From: Actinomycetes bacterium
GTDB lineage: Bacteria; Actinomycetota; Acidimicrobiia; Acidimicrobiales; RAAP-2
Assembly (NCBI GenBank): GCA_021777285.1
Contig: JAJYDR010000095.1
Coordinates: forward strand, 1 to 9,426
Length of the DNA: 9,426 nucleotides
Direction: 5' to 3'
Below the pieces are notes generated by a model. It was not told the DNA's origin. It saw only the letters and a program-made list of their open reading frames with translations, and did no database searches. Positions within the stretch are counted from its first letter, which is position 1. Each line of letters starts with the position of its first letter. The position numbers were made by a program, and so were the translations under genes. Positions 1-5,752 of the stretch are shown piece after piece.

Positions 1-253
1 TCAAGCACGTGGACGTTTGGCAAAATCCCCGTCCGAACGGGTGCTGGAGCGAAACAACACCGACTGGCGACTAGCCGGTGACACCCCGATGGCCGTTCAG
101 ACCTTCAACAAACGGATGCACTTCGCACTCGTCAACACTCGAAGCGCGAGCGACCAGAGGTCGACTGCTGGGCTGGGGTCTTTCGATTTACCTCGCCAGC
201 GACAGTTGTTCTAACAGTTCAGGATTCGGAACGCCGATTACGAGGCAGGTGAA
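1..253. other. Region upstream of the integrase, no convincing gene
   Basis: This stretch lies outside or at the very edge of the element, before the integrase start. One plus-strand frame is open from the left edge to a TAA at 212-214 and could be the C-terminal end of a gene entering from the left, but its translation (ending in RQRQLF) matches no family I recognise and no ribosome binding site serves an internal start. No tRNA arm is visible, so an integration site in a tRNA gene cannot be shown. The attachment site of the element may lie here, because integrases usually sit beside their att site. That is inference from family habit. Confidence 0.3.
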
Positions 254-1657
254 ATGATGAGCGACCGACAGGTCAAAGTCACGGTGTCCAAGCCGAGGGA
301 GTATCCCGATCGCAAACTCCCCTATGTCGTGCGCTGGCGTCTCAATGGCTGCGGGCATTGGCGGAGCTTCGCCAGTGCCAAAGGCGATAACGGTGCCGAC
401 GCCTTCTACGCACTCTTGAAGGTCGCAGCAATGAATGAACGCCGGTGGGACTCCGTATCGGGTCTCCCATCTTCAGTGAGTCCCGTGAGTGAGATCAACG
501 TCGCAGAGTTTTGCCGGACTTACATCCAAGACGAGTGGCGACGCCTGTCCCCTTCAACTCGCCGAAGCTACGTGGAAGCATTGACGTCTCTCGTGATACA
601 CAGCGCACAGCCTGGTGCGACGGCTCCAAAACCCGAATGGCGCGCCGCCCTCACGACCTGGATGACCCCGACCCCCGTCAACGCTGATACGGACACGTCG
701 GTTGATTGGGTGTGGTCCAACGAACCGCTACCTCGAAATCTCCAGATGTGGCTGACCAAGAACTCGCCGTTCGTCGGGGACCTCGGCAAAGAGGCACTGT
801 ATGAGATCGACCGACGAATGCGCATCAGCCTTGACGGGATCACCCCGTATGCGCCAACCACTCAAAGTCGGTTAGTCACCGTAGCGAAGACCGCGCTCTC
901 GGTGGCGGTCAAGAGGGGCCTTATGGAGACAGTGCCGTGGCCTCGTCGCGAGAGCGGCGCCACCGCCAAGAGTGACCGAGCAGAGTCCGACGAGTTCGAT
1001 GCCGATGAGGTTCCCAGCGTCGATCAGCTGAGAGCCATCCTCGACGCCATCCCCTCTCACCAGCCGGCCAGCCATATGTACCATGCGCTCTCTGCAATTT
1101 GCGGCTACGCGGGTTTACGCCCAGGCGAGGCGGTGGTGCTCGAAGTCGACGATCTGGTGCTACCAAATACCGGTTGGGGATCCATCAGAGTCAGCCGAGC
1201 ATGGTCAGGTGTCGACGGTGGCAAGTGGAACACTCAAAGCGAAGACATAGCTGGACCGAAGACGCAACGCAGTAAGCGCACTGTTCCAATTGCACCAGTG
1301 CTAGTGGCAATACTCACCGACTGGATGAAGCGTTCGGATATTACTGCAGGACCACTGTTTCTCACACGCAATGGTTCACGTCCCACTCAGAGCAACTGGT
1401 CCCGCGCTCTACACCGAGCATGTGAGAATGCTGGGTGGAAAGCCAAACTCAGTCCTTATGGTCTACGCCGCACGAACGCTTCGCACCTCGCCCAAACGAT
1501 TCCCATCGCCGAAGCTGCTGCGCGCCTTGGACACTCTGTCGAAGTGCTTACCAAGCACTACGTTAAGCGTGTCGGAGGGCAAGTGGCACTCTCGAACCAG
1601 ATACTCGACGGAATGTACTCAGTCGAAGAGAATGTGGCGATTCACAACTACCGTTGA
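254..1657 (+). CDS. int: Tyrosine recombinase / integrase of an integrative element
   Basis: The protein (467 aa) would catalyse site-specific integration and excision of the element through a covalent 3'-phosphotyrosyl intermediate. Residues about 6-72 resemble the N-terminal arm-binding domain common in actinobacterial integrases (PYVVRWRLNG followed by a short helix). Residues about 82-225 contain the core-binding helical region, enlarged by an insert around 120-175. The catalytic domain spans about 253-440: Arg289 in GLRPGE, a likely Lys336 in GPKTQRSKR, box II YGLRRT with Arg405 (Tyr402 where His is classic, a frequent variant), LGH with His427, and nucleophile Tyr436 in KHYVKR. An AGGTGA sequence lies just upstream; it suits the second ATG (257) slightly better than the first. 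Length fits the family and no frameshift is seen. The gene points into the element, toward the oppositely oriented transfer operon. Its target site cannot be read from the window. Confidence 0.95.
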   Translation: MMSDRQVKVTVSKPREYPDRKLPYVVRWRLNGCGHWRSFASAKGDNGADAFYALLKVAAMNERRWDSVSGLPSSVSPVSEINVAEFCRTYIQDEWRRLSPSTRRSYVEALTSLVIHSAQPGATAPKPEWRAALTTWMTPTPVNADTDTSVDWVWSNEPLPRNLQMWLTKNSPFVGDLGKEALYEIDRRMRISLDGITPYAPTTQSRLVTVAKTALSVAVKRGLMETVPWPRRESGATAKSDRAESDEFDADEVPSVDQLRAILDAIPSHQPASHMYHALSAICGYAGLRPGEAVVLEVDDLVLPNTGWGSIRVSRAWSGVDGGKWNTQSEDIAGPKTQRSKRTVPIAPVLVAILTDWMKRSDITAGPLFLTRNGSRPTQSNWSRALHRACENAGWKAKLSPYGLRRTNASHLAQTIPIAEAAARLGHSVEVLTKHYVKRVGGQVALSNQILDGMYSVEENVAIHNYR

Positions 1658-1667
1658 GTTGTAGTTG
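1645..1667. repeat. Inverted repeat across the integrase stop codon
   Basis: CAACTAC (1645-1651) and GTAGTTG (1661-1667) form a perfect 7-bp inverted repeat with a 9-nt loop that contains the integrase TGA (1655-1657). A second, weaker pairing (CCGGT 1668-1672 with ACCGG 1686-1690) follows. No T-tract follows either, so a simple intrinsic terminator is not well supported. It could be an mRNA-stabilising hairpin, a recombination arm site, or chance. Confidence 0.3.
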
Positions 1668-1754
1668 CCGGTTGTTCGGGTTGCCACCGGACCAGCGATT
1701 AACTTCCAGTAGCAGCCTTGTGTCAATATGCAAGTTTGTGGATAGGAGGGCGCC

Positions 1755-1994
1755 GTGTTGAAGCGAGCAAACAATGTTGGTTATTTCTACCAATTTGATG
1801 GTCCCGGTCTACTTCTTGGTGGCCGAGTGAAGGTTTATCTGCAAGTTGGTACGAAGAAGTACTACTCGCCAAAACTTCGGACCAGAGCTGAGATCCGTGA
1901 GAAGAAGGAACGGTCGAATTCAACACCTGAGCTGTACTGGAGTTCCAAGTCGCTCAATTACTGGCACTACAAGGACAAGTGGTATGTCGATTGA
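1755..1994 (+). CDS. 79-aa protein of unknown function, first gene of a pair with an HNH nuclease
   Basis: I do not recognise this protein. It starts with GTG and has the best ribosome binding site of the left arm, AGGAGGG at 1744-1750 with a 4-nt spacer, which is the main reason to believe it. It is basic and very rich in aromatic residues (many Tyr and Trp, for example near the end SLNYWHYKDKWYVD), with a lysine/arginine-rich middle (residues about 40-54); it looks like a small beta-rich, possibly nucleic-acid-binding protein, but that is a guess from composition. No signal peptide or membrane segment is seen. Its last 11 bases overlap the start of the HNH gene, so the two are probably co-transcribed and translationally coupled. 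Base composition is lower in GC than in the transfer genes, as expected for acquired cargo. Confidence 0.65.
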   Translation: MLKRANNVGYFYQFDGPGLLLGGRVKVYLQVGTKKYYSPKLRTRAEIREKKERSNSTPELYWSSKSLNYWHYKDKWYVD

Positions 1995-2310
1995 CGATGG
2001 CCTTAAGCAGGATGAAGTACTTGCGTTGATCAAATCCTATGATCTGCAGCTCAAGAAGAGGGTGAGCGAGGCCAAGACGGCTGCTGCAGCCGGACGCGTT
2101 CCGGATGGCTCACTTCGGGAACTGATTCCAGAAGCGGTGCGCCACGCAGTGTGGGAACGCGACAGGGGAGCCTGCCGTTCCTGTGGGTCTACAACCGACC
2201 TTCAGTACGACCATCTGATCCCAGTCAGCATGGGCGGGGCCAACTCTGAAGAGAATCTCCAGATATTGTGTGGTCCCTGTAATCGCCGGAAGGGTGCAAG
2301 CGTCGTCTGA
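1984..2310 (+). CDS. Small HNH endonuclease (McrA-like HNH domain)
   Basis: The protein (108 aa) is a compact nuclease of the zinc-bound beta-beta-alpha-metal HNH fold. Residues about 48-60 (LIPEAVRHAVWERD) are the usual lead-in helix. Zinc ligands are Cys64 and Cys67 (CRSC) and Cys96 and Cys99 (CGPC). The catalytic core is DH (Asp76, His77), Asn91 in EENLQ and Asn100 in CNRRKG. Residues 1-45 are helical and Lys/Glu-rich, without a recognised domain. ATG at 1984 is chosen because AAGGA (1971-1975) precedes it by 8 nt; an in-frame TTG at 1846 would give 154 aa but would sit deep inside the upstream gene. Without a recognised specificity domain it could act in restriction, in DNA processing of the element, or as a homing-type enzyme. 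It overlaps the 79-aa gene by 11 nt. Confidence 0.85.
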   Translation: MSIDDGLKQDEVLALIKSYDLQLKKRVSEAKTAAAAGRVPDGSLRELIPEAVRHAVWERDRGACRSCGSTTDLQYDHLIPVSMGGANSEENLQILCGPCNRRKGASVV

Positions 2311-2581
2311 ATGCTTAACAGCGATTGTCATCATTCGTCGTCGGTCGGTGGAATACCCCTACGACGGATAGAATCGCATCCGGGTTTCGATGCCATCCAT
2401 CTGACGCCATTTGGATGCCGATCCCACCAAGTCGCCAATGCCAAGTGCAATCCTCCTGCGACGAGCCAGCATCTCCTCCATTTGGTCGAAGTGTCACATA
2501 CACTTGCGTCGGGCGAGGTATCGGCCGATAGCATAAGAAGTTTTTGATAATGCACGCATCATTAGAACAATGGAGACGACG
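2311..2581. other. Gene-free interval between HNH and DUF4190 genes
   Basis: Several short open frames exist here on both strands, including one starting with ATG directly after the HNH stop, but their translations look random and none has a ribosome binding site. The right end is AT-rich and holds GATAAT (2546-2551), about 30 bases before the DUF4190 start, which could be a -10 element; no convincing -35 partner is seen. No strong repeat or hairpin was found. Confidence 0.35.
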
Positions 2582-2923
2582 ATGCTTTGTACCAATGGCC
2601 ACAATAACGGCGATATCGCCACTTCATGTGCGATCTGCGGGGTGACCACATTTCAGGCTCCGGTTGTTCCCACCGTCACACAAACCGGCTACAGCGGGCT
2701 GGCAATTGCCTCCATGGTGCTCGGTATCGTGTGGGTGTACTGGATCGGTTCAATACTTGCTCTTGTGTTCGGTTACATCGCACGGCGACAGATCAAGCAG
2801 ACTGGCAAGAGCGGTAATGGCATGGCGATCGCTGGCATCGTCCTTGGTTGGGTCGGCGTAGCAACCTTGATTCTCGTTATTATCTTGGTGATTGTCGGCG
2901 CTTCTCGAGGGACGTCTAATTGA
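2582..2923 (+). CDS. Zinc-ribbon DUF4190-like small membrane protein
   Basis: Read from ATG 2582 the protein has 113 aa. An N-terminal zinc-ribbon-like motif uses Cys3, His7, Cys16 and Cys19 (CTNGH, then CAICG). A Pro/Thr-rich linker (21-37) leads to two hydrophobic segments, about 39-67 and 80-106, separated by a basic turn (ARRQIKQTGKSG). The segments GLAIASMVLGIV and GMAIAGIVLGWVG are the repeated signature of DUF4190 membrane proteins, whose function is not established. An in-frame ATG at 2570 exists, but GGAG (2572-2575) lies 6 nt before 2582 and homologous ribbons begin with Cys almost directly after Met, so 2582 is preferred. The N-terminus probably faces the cytoplasm (inference). It looks like a stand-alone cargo or host-interaction gene; no partner is obvious. 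Confidence 0.8.
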   Translation: MLCTNGHNNGDIATSCAICGVTTFQAPVVPTVTQTGYSGLAIASMVLGIVWVYWIGSILALVFGYIARRQIKQTGKSGNGMAIAGIVLGWVGVATLILVIILVIVGASRGTSN

Positions 2924-2928
2924 CTTTC

Positions 2929-2950
2929 ACCGGTGTACACCACCGGTTTA
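2929..2950 (+). terminator. Hairpin after the DUF4190 gene, possible terminator
   Basis: ACCGGTG (2929-2935) pairs perfectly with CACCGGT (2941-2947) around a 5-nt loop, starting 6 bases after the stop codon at 2921-2923. It is followed by TTTA only, so the U-tract is weak. Since the plus-strand genes and the minus-strand operon converge here, the hairpin is well placed to limit read-through. Confidence 0.5.
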
Positions 2951-3184
2951 CGGCAGAGAATAAAGTGAATTCAGCCCACTTGCAATGCACGGCACCACTG
3001 AAATGTTCCACTTTCGGACACCATTCGATTTTTGATGTCTCGGCCCAGATGACGCGGAGTTGACAATTAGGTGAGCGCCCCGTCGTCATTGTGTGCTTGA
3101 CGTTTCAATTTGTCACGGCGATTCATCGACACGACGTTGTGAAGAAGTCGGCCTGGGGCTCGATGCCAAGAACCTGGTGGGCGT
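2951..3184. other. Convergent intergenic region
   Basis: This is the meeting point of the rightward integrase/cargo genes and the leftward transfer/toxin-antitoxin genes. I see no gene, RNA or clear repeat. An imperfect dyad (TGTTCC and GGACA, about 3003-3019) is present but too weak to call an insertion sequence end. Such a region could hide an oriT or a boundary of inserted cargo, but nothing in the sequence demonstrates it. Confidence 0.3.
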
Positions 3185-3502
3185 TCAAGCGGATACCAGC
3201 ACCACCGAGTCCGGGGTTAGATTGAGGTTAAACGTGATGCCCAGCTTGTTGGCGAGTCGGGCCAAAGTTGCGACCGACGGTTCGTGGTCGCCAGCCTCTA
3301 GACGGGCAATGGCGGGTTGGCGCATTCCGAGTTGGCGGGCAAGTGCGGTTTGTGTCAGAGCATGTTCGACTCGATAATCAATGATCAAGATGGCGAGCTG
3401 GTTAGCTACGGCAGTCCGAGCGAGCTCAAACGCGACCTCCGGGTAGCGCACGTCCTCGGATCGAACTTCGCTGCCCGTTTTCGAATCCGATAACTTCGTC
3501 AT
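3185..3502 (-). CDS. XRE-family antitoxin (HigA-like)
   Basis: The protein (105 aa) is the DNA-binding antitoxin of the adjacent toxin. Residues about 44-92 form a classic five-helix XRE/Cro domain: RVEHALTQTALARQLGM, then RQPAIARLEAGDHEPSVATLARLANKLGI. Residues 1-43 form an N-terminal helical extension that in this family often takes part in toxin binding, and the tail after 93 is a short strand-like extension. The start ATG (3502-3500) overlaps the toxin stop in ATGA, and no strong ribosome binding site lies before it, so its translation should depend on that of the toxin. It probably also represses the operon. Toxin-first order and XRE fold match HigBA systems. It is the last gene of the minus-strand arm. 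Confidence 0.88.
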   Translation of the reverse strand: MTKLSDSKTGSEVRSEDVRYPEVAFELARTAVANQLAILIIDYRVEHALTQTALARQLGMRQPAIARLEAGDHEPSVATLARLANKLGITFNLNLTPDSVVLVSA

Positions 3503-3846
3503 TGCTGTTGCTTTTCAAAATCGGCCAATCGTTGTTCGGCCCGACGACACGCGGTAATGAAACCTCGAGGGTCGACGAGAGCCTCCGGTCCCACCGCAGC
3601 AATAACGAACTCATCGCCGACCTGACGGTATAAGGCACGCCATGGACTACGACCGCCTCGGGGACGAAGTTCACGAAGTCGATCAGCCCCCCGTACAGCA
3701 CTGCTATGAGGGTGAGGCAGGTTCGGGCCGAAAGCAGCCAACTTTGCTTCGGCATTCATGAGTCCGACTTTCTCCCTTGGCACCAGGGTGTTCCGTTCGA
3801 CAATGGCCTCCGCCAAATAACGGTATGGCCAACTCCCAATGGCCAT
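3499..3846 (-). CDS. RelE/HigB-superfamily toxin (Gp49-like)
   Basis: The protein (115 aa) resembles the phage-derived Gp49-like/HigB toxins of the RelE fold, which usually cleave mRNA at the ribosome. Visible landmarks are GPNLPHPHSSAVRGADRLREL (residues about 40-60), then RPRGGRSPWRALYRQVGDEFVIAAVGP (61-87) forming the central sheet, and a C-terminal helix RRAEQRLADFEKQ. The basic residues Arg58, Arg61, Arg63, Arg66 and Arg70 are candidates for RNA contacts (inference). The N-terminal part SWPYRYLAEAIVERN fits the usual first strand and helix, which supports the ATG at 3846. It overlaps the antitoxin by 4 nt. A consensus -10 element overlaps the start codon, so the exact start or promoter needs thought. 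It probably serves to stabilise the element. Confidence 0.85.
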   Translation of the reverse strand: MAIGSWPYRYLAEAIVERNTLVPREKVGLMNAEAKLAAFGPNLPHPHSSAVRGADRLRELRPRGGRSPWRALYRQVGDEFVIAAVGPEALVDPRGFITACRRAEQRLADFEKQQQ

Positions 3847-3852
3847 TATACC
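3822..3852. promoter_or_regulatory. Imperfect inverted repeat at the toxin start, candidate operator
   Basis: GGTATGGCCA (3822-3831) is matched in inverted orientation by TGGCCATTATACC (3840-3852); the second arm carries 3 extra bases. Within it AATGGCCATT (3838-3847) is a perfect 10-bp palindrome. The repeat covers the toxin start codon and the possible -10 element, the place where HigA-type antitoxins commonly bind to repress their own operon. Binding is inference. Confidence 0.4.
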
Positions 3853-3871
3853 ACGCTTGCTATCTTTCCAA
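3845..3871 (-). promoter_or_regulatory. Possible promoter of the toxin-antitoxin operon
   Basis: On the minus strand TTGGAA (3871-3866) and a perfect TATAAT (3850-3845) are separated by 15 nt, slightly short of the optimum. The -10 element overlaps the annotated toxin ATG (3846-3844), so a transcript would start near 3838, inside the third codon. Either another promoter in 3847-4020 or the upstream operon supplies the full toxin message, or the match is fortuitous. Confidence 0.3.
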
Positions 3872-4020
3872 CTCGGTGGGGAGTGGCCGAATCATCCGTC
3901 GCTCGAATGGGGACCGGCAACCTTGCGCTCCCAAGAGGTGCTGGGTTTACACGTGTCCAAAAGTTGACGTCATTCGGCGATTCCAATTGAATTTGATTCA
4001 CGAAACTGGCCGCTCTTCGG
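3847..4020. other. Gap between HTH gene and toxin gene
   Basis: The 174 bases hold no gene. They contain the perfect palindromes ACACGTGT (3949-3956) and TGACGTCA (3965-3972), which might be protein-binding sites, and the -35/spacer part of the possible toxin promoter. No intrinsic terminator for the transfer operon is visible, so read-through into the toxin-antitoxin pair is possible. Confidence 0.35.
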
Positions 4021-4230
4021 TCACGCCTCTACCAAACTCTCCAGCCATGCATCGAGTTCCGCGCGACGTATTCGAAGCTGACCATTGGGGAGCTTCGAGA
4101 AAACCAAGCACCCGGACTTACGCCAACCGTCAAGGGTGGAACGGCTGACGCAGAGCACGTCCATGGCCTGAAAGTAGTTGATCCAGTCGGAGCTTGCGGT
4201 GGCCATCGTTGTACGTGGGACTTTTTTCAT
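4021..4230 (-). CDS. Small excisionase-like / MerR-type helix-turn-helix protein
   Basis: The protein (69 aa) fits the HTH_17 excisionase-family fold: residues about 17-65 read YFQAMDVLCVSRSTLDGWRKSG, a short wing KLPNGQLRIRR, then the closing helix AELDAWLESL. Such proteins bind DNA and either bend att sites to direct excision or regulate element genes. The minus-strand frame is open back to 4446, but ATG 4230 is preferred because it overlaps the stop of the 61-aa gene in ATGA, and the upstream extension looks random. A second ATG at 4206 has no ribosome binding site. It lies at the end of the transfer operon rather than next to the integrase, so a role as recombination directionality factor is possible but unproven. 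Confidence 0.8.
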   Translation of the reverse strand: MKKVPRTTMATASSDWINYFQAMDVLCVSRSTLDGWRKSGCLVFSKLPNGQLRIRRAELDAWLESLVEA

Positions 4231-4412
4231 AACGGACAGACCGCCTTGATGGCGAGGCTGCAAATGGATCCGGCATCGCGCCCCACGAATGCGGACGACG
4301 TCGCAATGGACCTTTCTTTGGCCGTAGTGCGCGCCTCCGATGCAGCCAGATCGGCCTGTGGCATTCGACAATCGCCGTTGTGTCTGGCAAACATGAATGC
4401 GTCTCTCGTCAT
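4227..4412 (-). CDS. 61-aa protein of unknown function between ArdC and HTH genes
   Basis: I do not recognise this protein. The case for it is strong at the translation level: AAGGAG (4424-4419 on the minus strand) directly follows the ArdC stop codon and stands 6 nt before the ATG (4412), and its TGA overlaps the ATG of the HTH gene in ATGA. The product has no clear membrane segment or domain, has four cysteines (two near residues 15 and 51 and one near the C-terminus among them) and an Ala/Thr/Ser-rich middle. It may be a small partner of ArdC or of the HTH regulator, or mainly a coupling leader for the HTH gene. Other frames over the same stretch lack such signals. Confidence 0.6.
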   Translation of the reverse strand: MTRDAFMFARHNGDCRMPQADLAASEARTTAKERSIATSSAFVGRDAGSICSLAIKAVCPL

Positions 4413-4424
4413 TTGAATCTCCTT

Positions 4425-5513
4425 TCAGGCACTGAACTCGCGCCACGATTCCGTCGCGACAGCGAGTACATCAATTTCTTCGGCGCTGAGTGGCCGGCAA
4501 CTATGGGTTGCCATGACGCGCGGCGGAGGATCGACCGAGCCCTCCCCGATGCTTTCGCTGGGAGAGTCGGTTGGCTCTTGAACACGCTCAAGCTCGACCA
4601 AGTCCCGCGTCCGATGCTCGGCCCTGCGAATTATTTTGCCCACTCCAGCCGAACGCTCAGCGACCACTTCTACGATTGCCTCGTCCGTGACGGTCACTTC
4701 GGGCATTCCAACTTCGATGACCTTCAACACCGCCGTCGCGGCCTTCTGTATGCGACTCGCCGATTGCTTGATGCCCTGGATGGCCTCCGGTGCACCACCC
4801 GCCCAACCAGCCACGTACCCGAAGGAGTAGTCGCTGGTGTCCATGCCGAGCGCCGTGCAGATGACGTAGGCCGTGGACTCCGCTTCAAGCTCCTTGAGTC
4901 CTCGCGTTAACTCTTTGGACGAAGGAACCTCGGGATCATGCAAGAGAGCGTGACCGATCTCGTGCGCGAGGGTCTTCACCTGTTGGGCTTCGGAGTTGCT
5001 CGCTACGACCCGTATTCTCCCGAGCGAGTGCGTGGTGTCCCCATTCGCTGCACTCTCCAGTGACTGCGGTCGCTCGACGCGAAAGCCGAGATTCTGCGCG
5101 AACTCGGTGAGGGAAGCGAAGACGCCCTCGGGTGCGAGTCCTTGGAGCCTGCTCACGACATCGGGAAGTTCGCGTCCCTCGGTCTGGCTGATGTCAAAGA
5201 CCGGCACCAACTTGAAGCCCCGAATCTCACCGGTCTTCTCGCCCTCGGGGACGTCTTCCTTCTTGTACTTCATCGGCGCCAGTATCCGTAGGGCTGACTC
5301 TCGCGCCATGACCTGACGGCCCATCTCCTGCCAGGCGTGGTAGCCCGCCACCCGCGTGGCGTAGGGATTCTGGAGCATGATCAACATGACGTTGTTGGGG
5401 CTGTACGAGTAGAACCTGCTCTGTGCGTCGAGGTACTGCGTCCACGTCTCACTGGTGGTGAGCTCGGCAATGCCGGCGCTCAGCTCTTCGAGCAGCCCCG
5501 AGTGATCACGCAC
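4425..5513 (-). CDS. ArdC-like protein: ssDNA-binding N-terminal domain plus ImmA/IrrE-type metallopeptidase
   Basis: The protein (362 aa) resembles ArdC-type antirestriction proteins carried by conjugative elements. Residues about 7-80 match the ArdC N-terminal ssDNA-binding domain (FYSYSPNNVMLIMLQNP, then GYHAWQEMGRQV). Residues about 125-245 form a zinc-peptidase-like domain with HEIGH (184-188) and a third ligand probably from the ELEAES segment (208-213), followed by the family segment TSDYSFGYVAGWAGG. ArdC proteins are known to protect incoming single-stranded plasmid DNA; peptidase activity in this one is inference. The tail after about 265 is acidic/proline-rich and unrecognised. The start is GTG 5513, with GGGGAG 5 nt upstream and an 8-nt overlap with the preceding gene. 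The 61-aa gene follows 12 nt after the stop. Confidence 0.85.
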   Translation of the reverse strand: MRDHSGLLEELSAGIAELTTSETWTQYLDAQSRFYSYSPNNVMLIMLQNPYATRVAGYHAWQEMGRQVMARESALRILAPMKYKKEDVPEGEKTGEIRGFKLVPVFDISQTEGRELPDVVSRLQGLAPEGVFASLTEFAQNLGFRVERPQSLESAANGDTTHSLGRIRVVASNSEAQQVKTLAHEIGHALLHDPEVPSSKELTRGLKELEAESTAYVICTALGMDTSDYSFGYVAGWAGGAPEAIQGIKQSASRIQKAATAVLKVIEVGMPEVTVTDEAIVEVVAERSAGVGKIIRRAEHRTRDLVELERVQEPTDSPSESIGEGSVDPPPRVMATHSCRPLSAEEIDVLAVATESWREFSA

Positions 5514-5712
5514 GCCGACTCCCCGTCGTTGGCCCAGGTAGGAGTGAGGTGCTCGCCTCGAACTCGTCAGTTACTGCGTGTCGCGCTTCGATGAACCGGT
5601 AACTTCCCGGTCGGGATCCGGCGAGCCGTGGTAACGATACAGAAGCTCGCGTAGCAATCTCCAGCGACCGGGTCCACTGGTTGGCCACCCTCAAGGTCGT
5701 TGCAACGGTCAT
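5506..5712 (-). CDS. 68-aa protein of unknown function upstream of ArdC
   Basis: I do not recognise this protein. ATG 5712 has a near-ideal ribosome binding site (AAGGAG, 6 nt upstream), giving 68 aa. A GTG at 5760 would give 84 aa and overlap the preceding gene by 8 nt (GTGAGTGA), the same overlap length as at two other junctions of the operon, but has no ribosome binding site. The stop overlaps the ArdC start by 8 nt (GTGCGTGA). The product is basic, Arg/Ser/Thr-rich, with no cysteine, signal peptide or membrane segment. It may be a small accessory transfer protein. Confidence 0.6.
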   Translation of the reverse strand: MTVATTLRVANQWTRSLEIATRASVSLPRLAGSRPGSYRFIEARHAVTDEFEASTSLLPGPTTGSRRA

Positions 5713-5752
5713 GGCGCTCTCCTTCTTCAGTTGGGTAGCGGACTCGCTACTC

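Noticed and set aside
1..253. tRNA gene fragment or attachment repeat
   Set aside because: A segment near 217-235 faintly recalls a T-arm, but no stem pairs properly and no second copy of a repeat is present in the window.
1846..1983. Longer HNH protein starting at TTG 1846
   Set aside because: It would lie inside the 79-aa gene, while ATG 1984 has its own AAGGA and starts just before the expected HNH lead-in.
2311..2547. 78-aa frame beginning right after the HNH stop
   Set aside because: There is no ribosome binding site, the composition looks random, and competing frames of equal quality exist on both strands.
2951..3184. Insertion sequence remnant near 3003-3019
   Set aside because: The dyad is imperfect, there is no transposase fragment and no target duplication.
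3093..3377. 94-aa plus-strand frame over the antitoxin end
   Set aside because: It runs antisense to the well-supported XRE antitoxin and has no family features.
3964..3992. Plus-strand promoter (TTGACG, 17 nt, TTGAAT)
   Set aside because: The -10 is poor and it would drive only antisense RNA into the transfer operon; no gene follows on that strand.
4231..4446. N-terminal extension of the HTH protein to 141 aa
   Set aside because: The extension looks random, overlaps the ArdC end and the better-supported 61-aa gene in another frame, and has no ribosome binding site; the ATGA overlap at 4230 explains the start.
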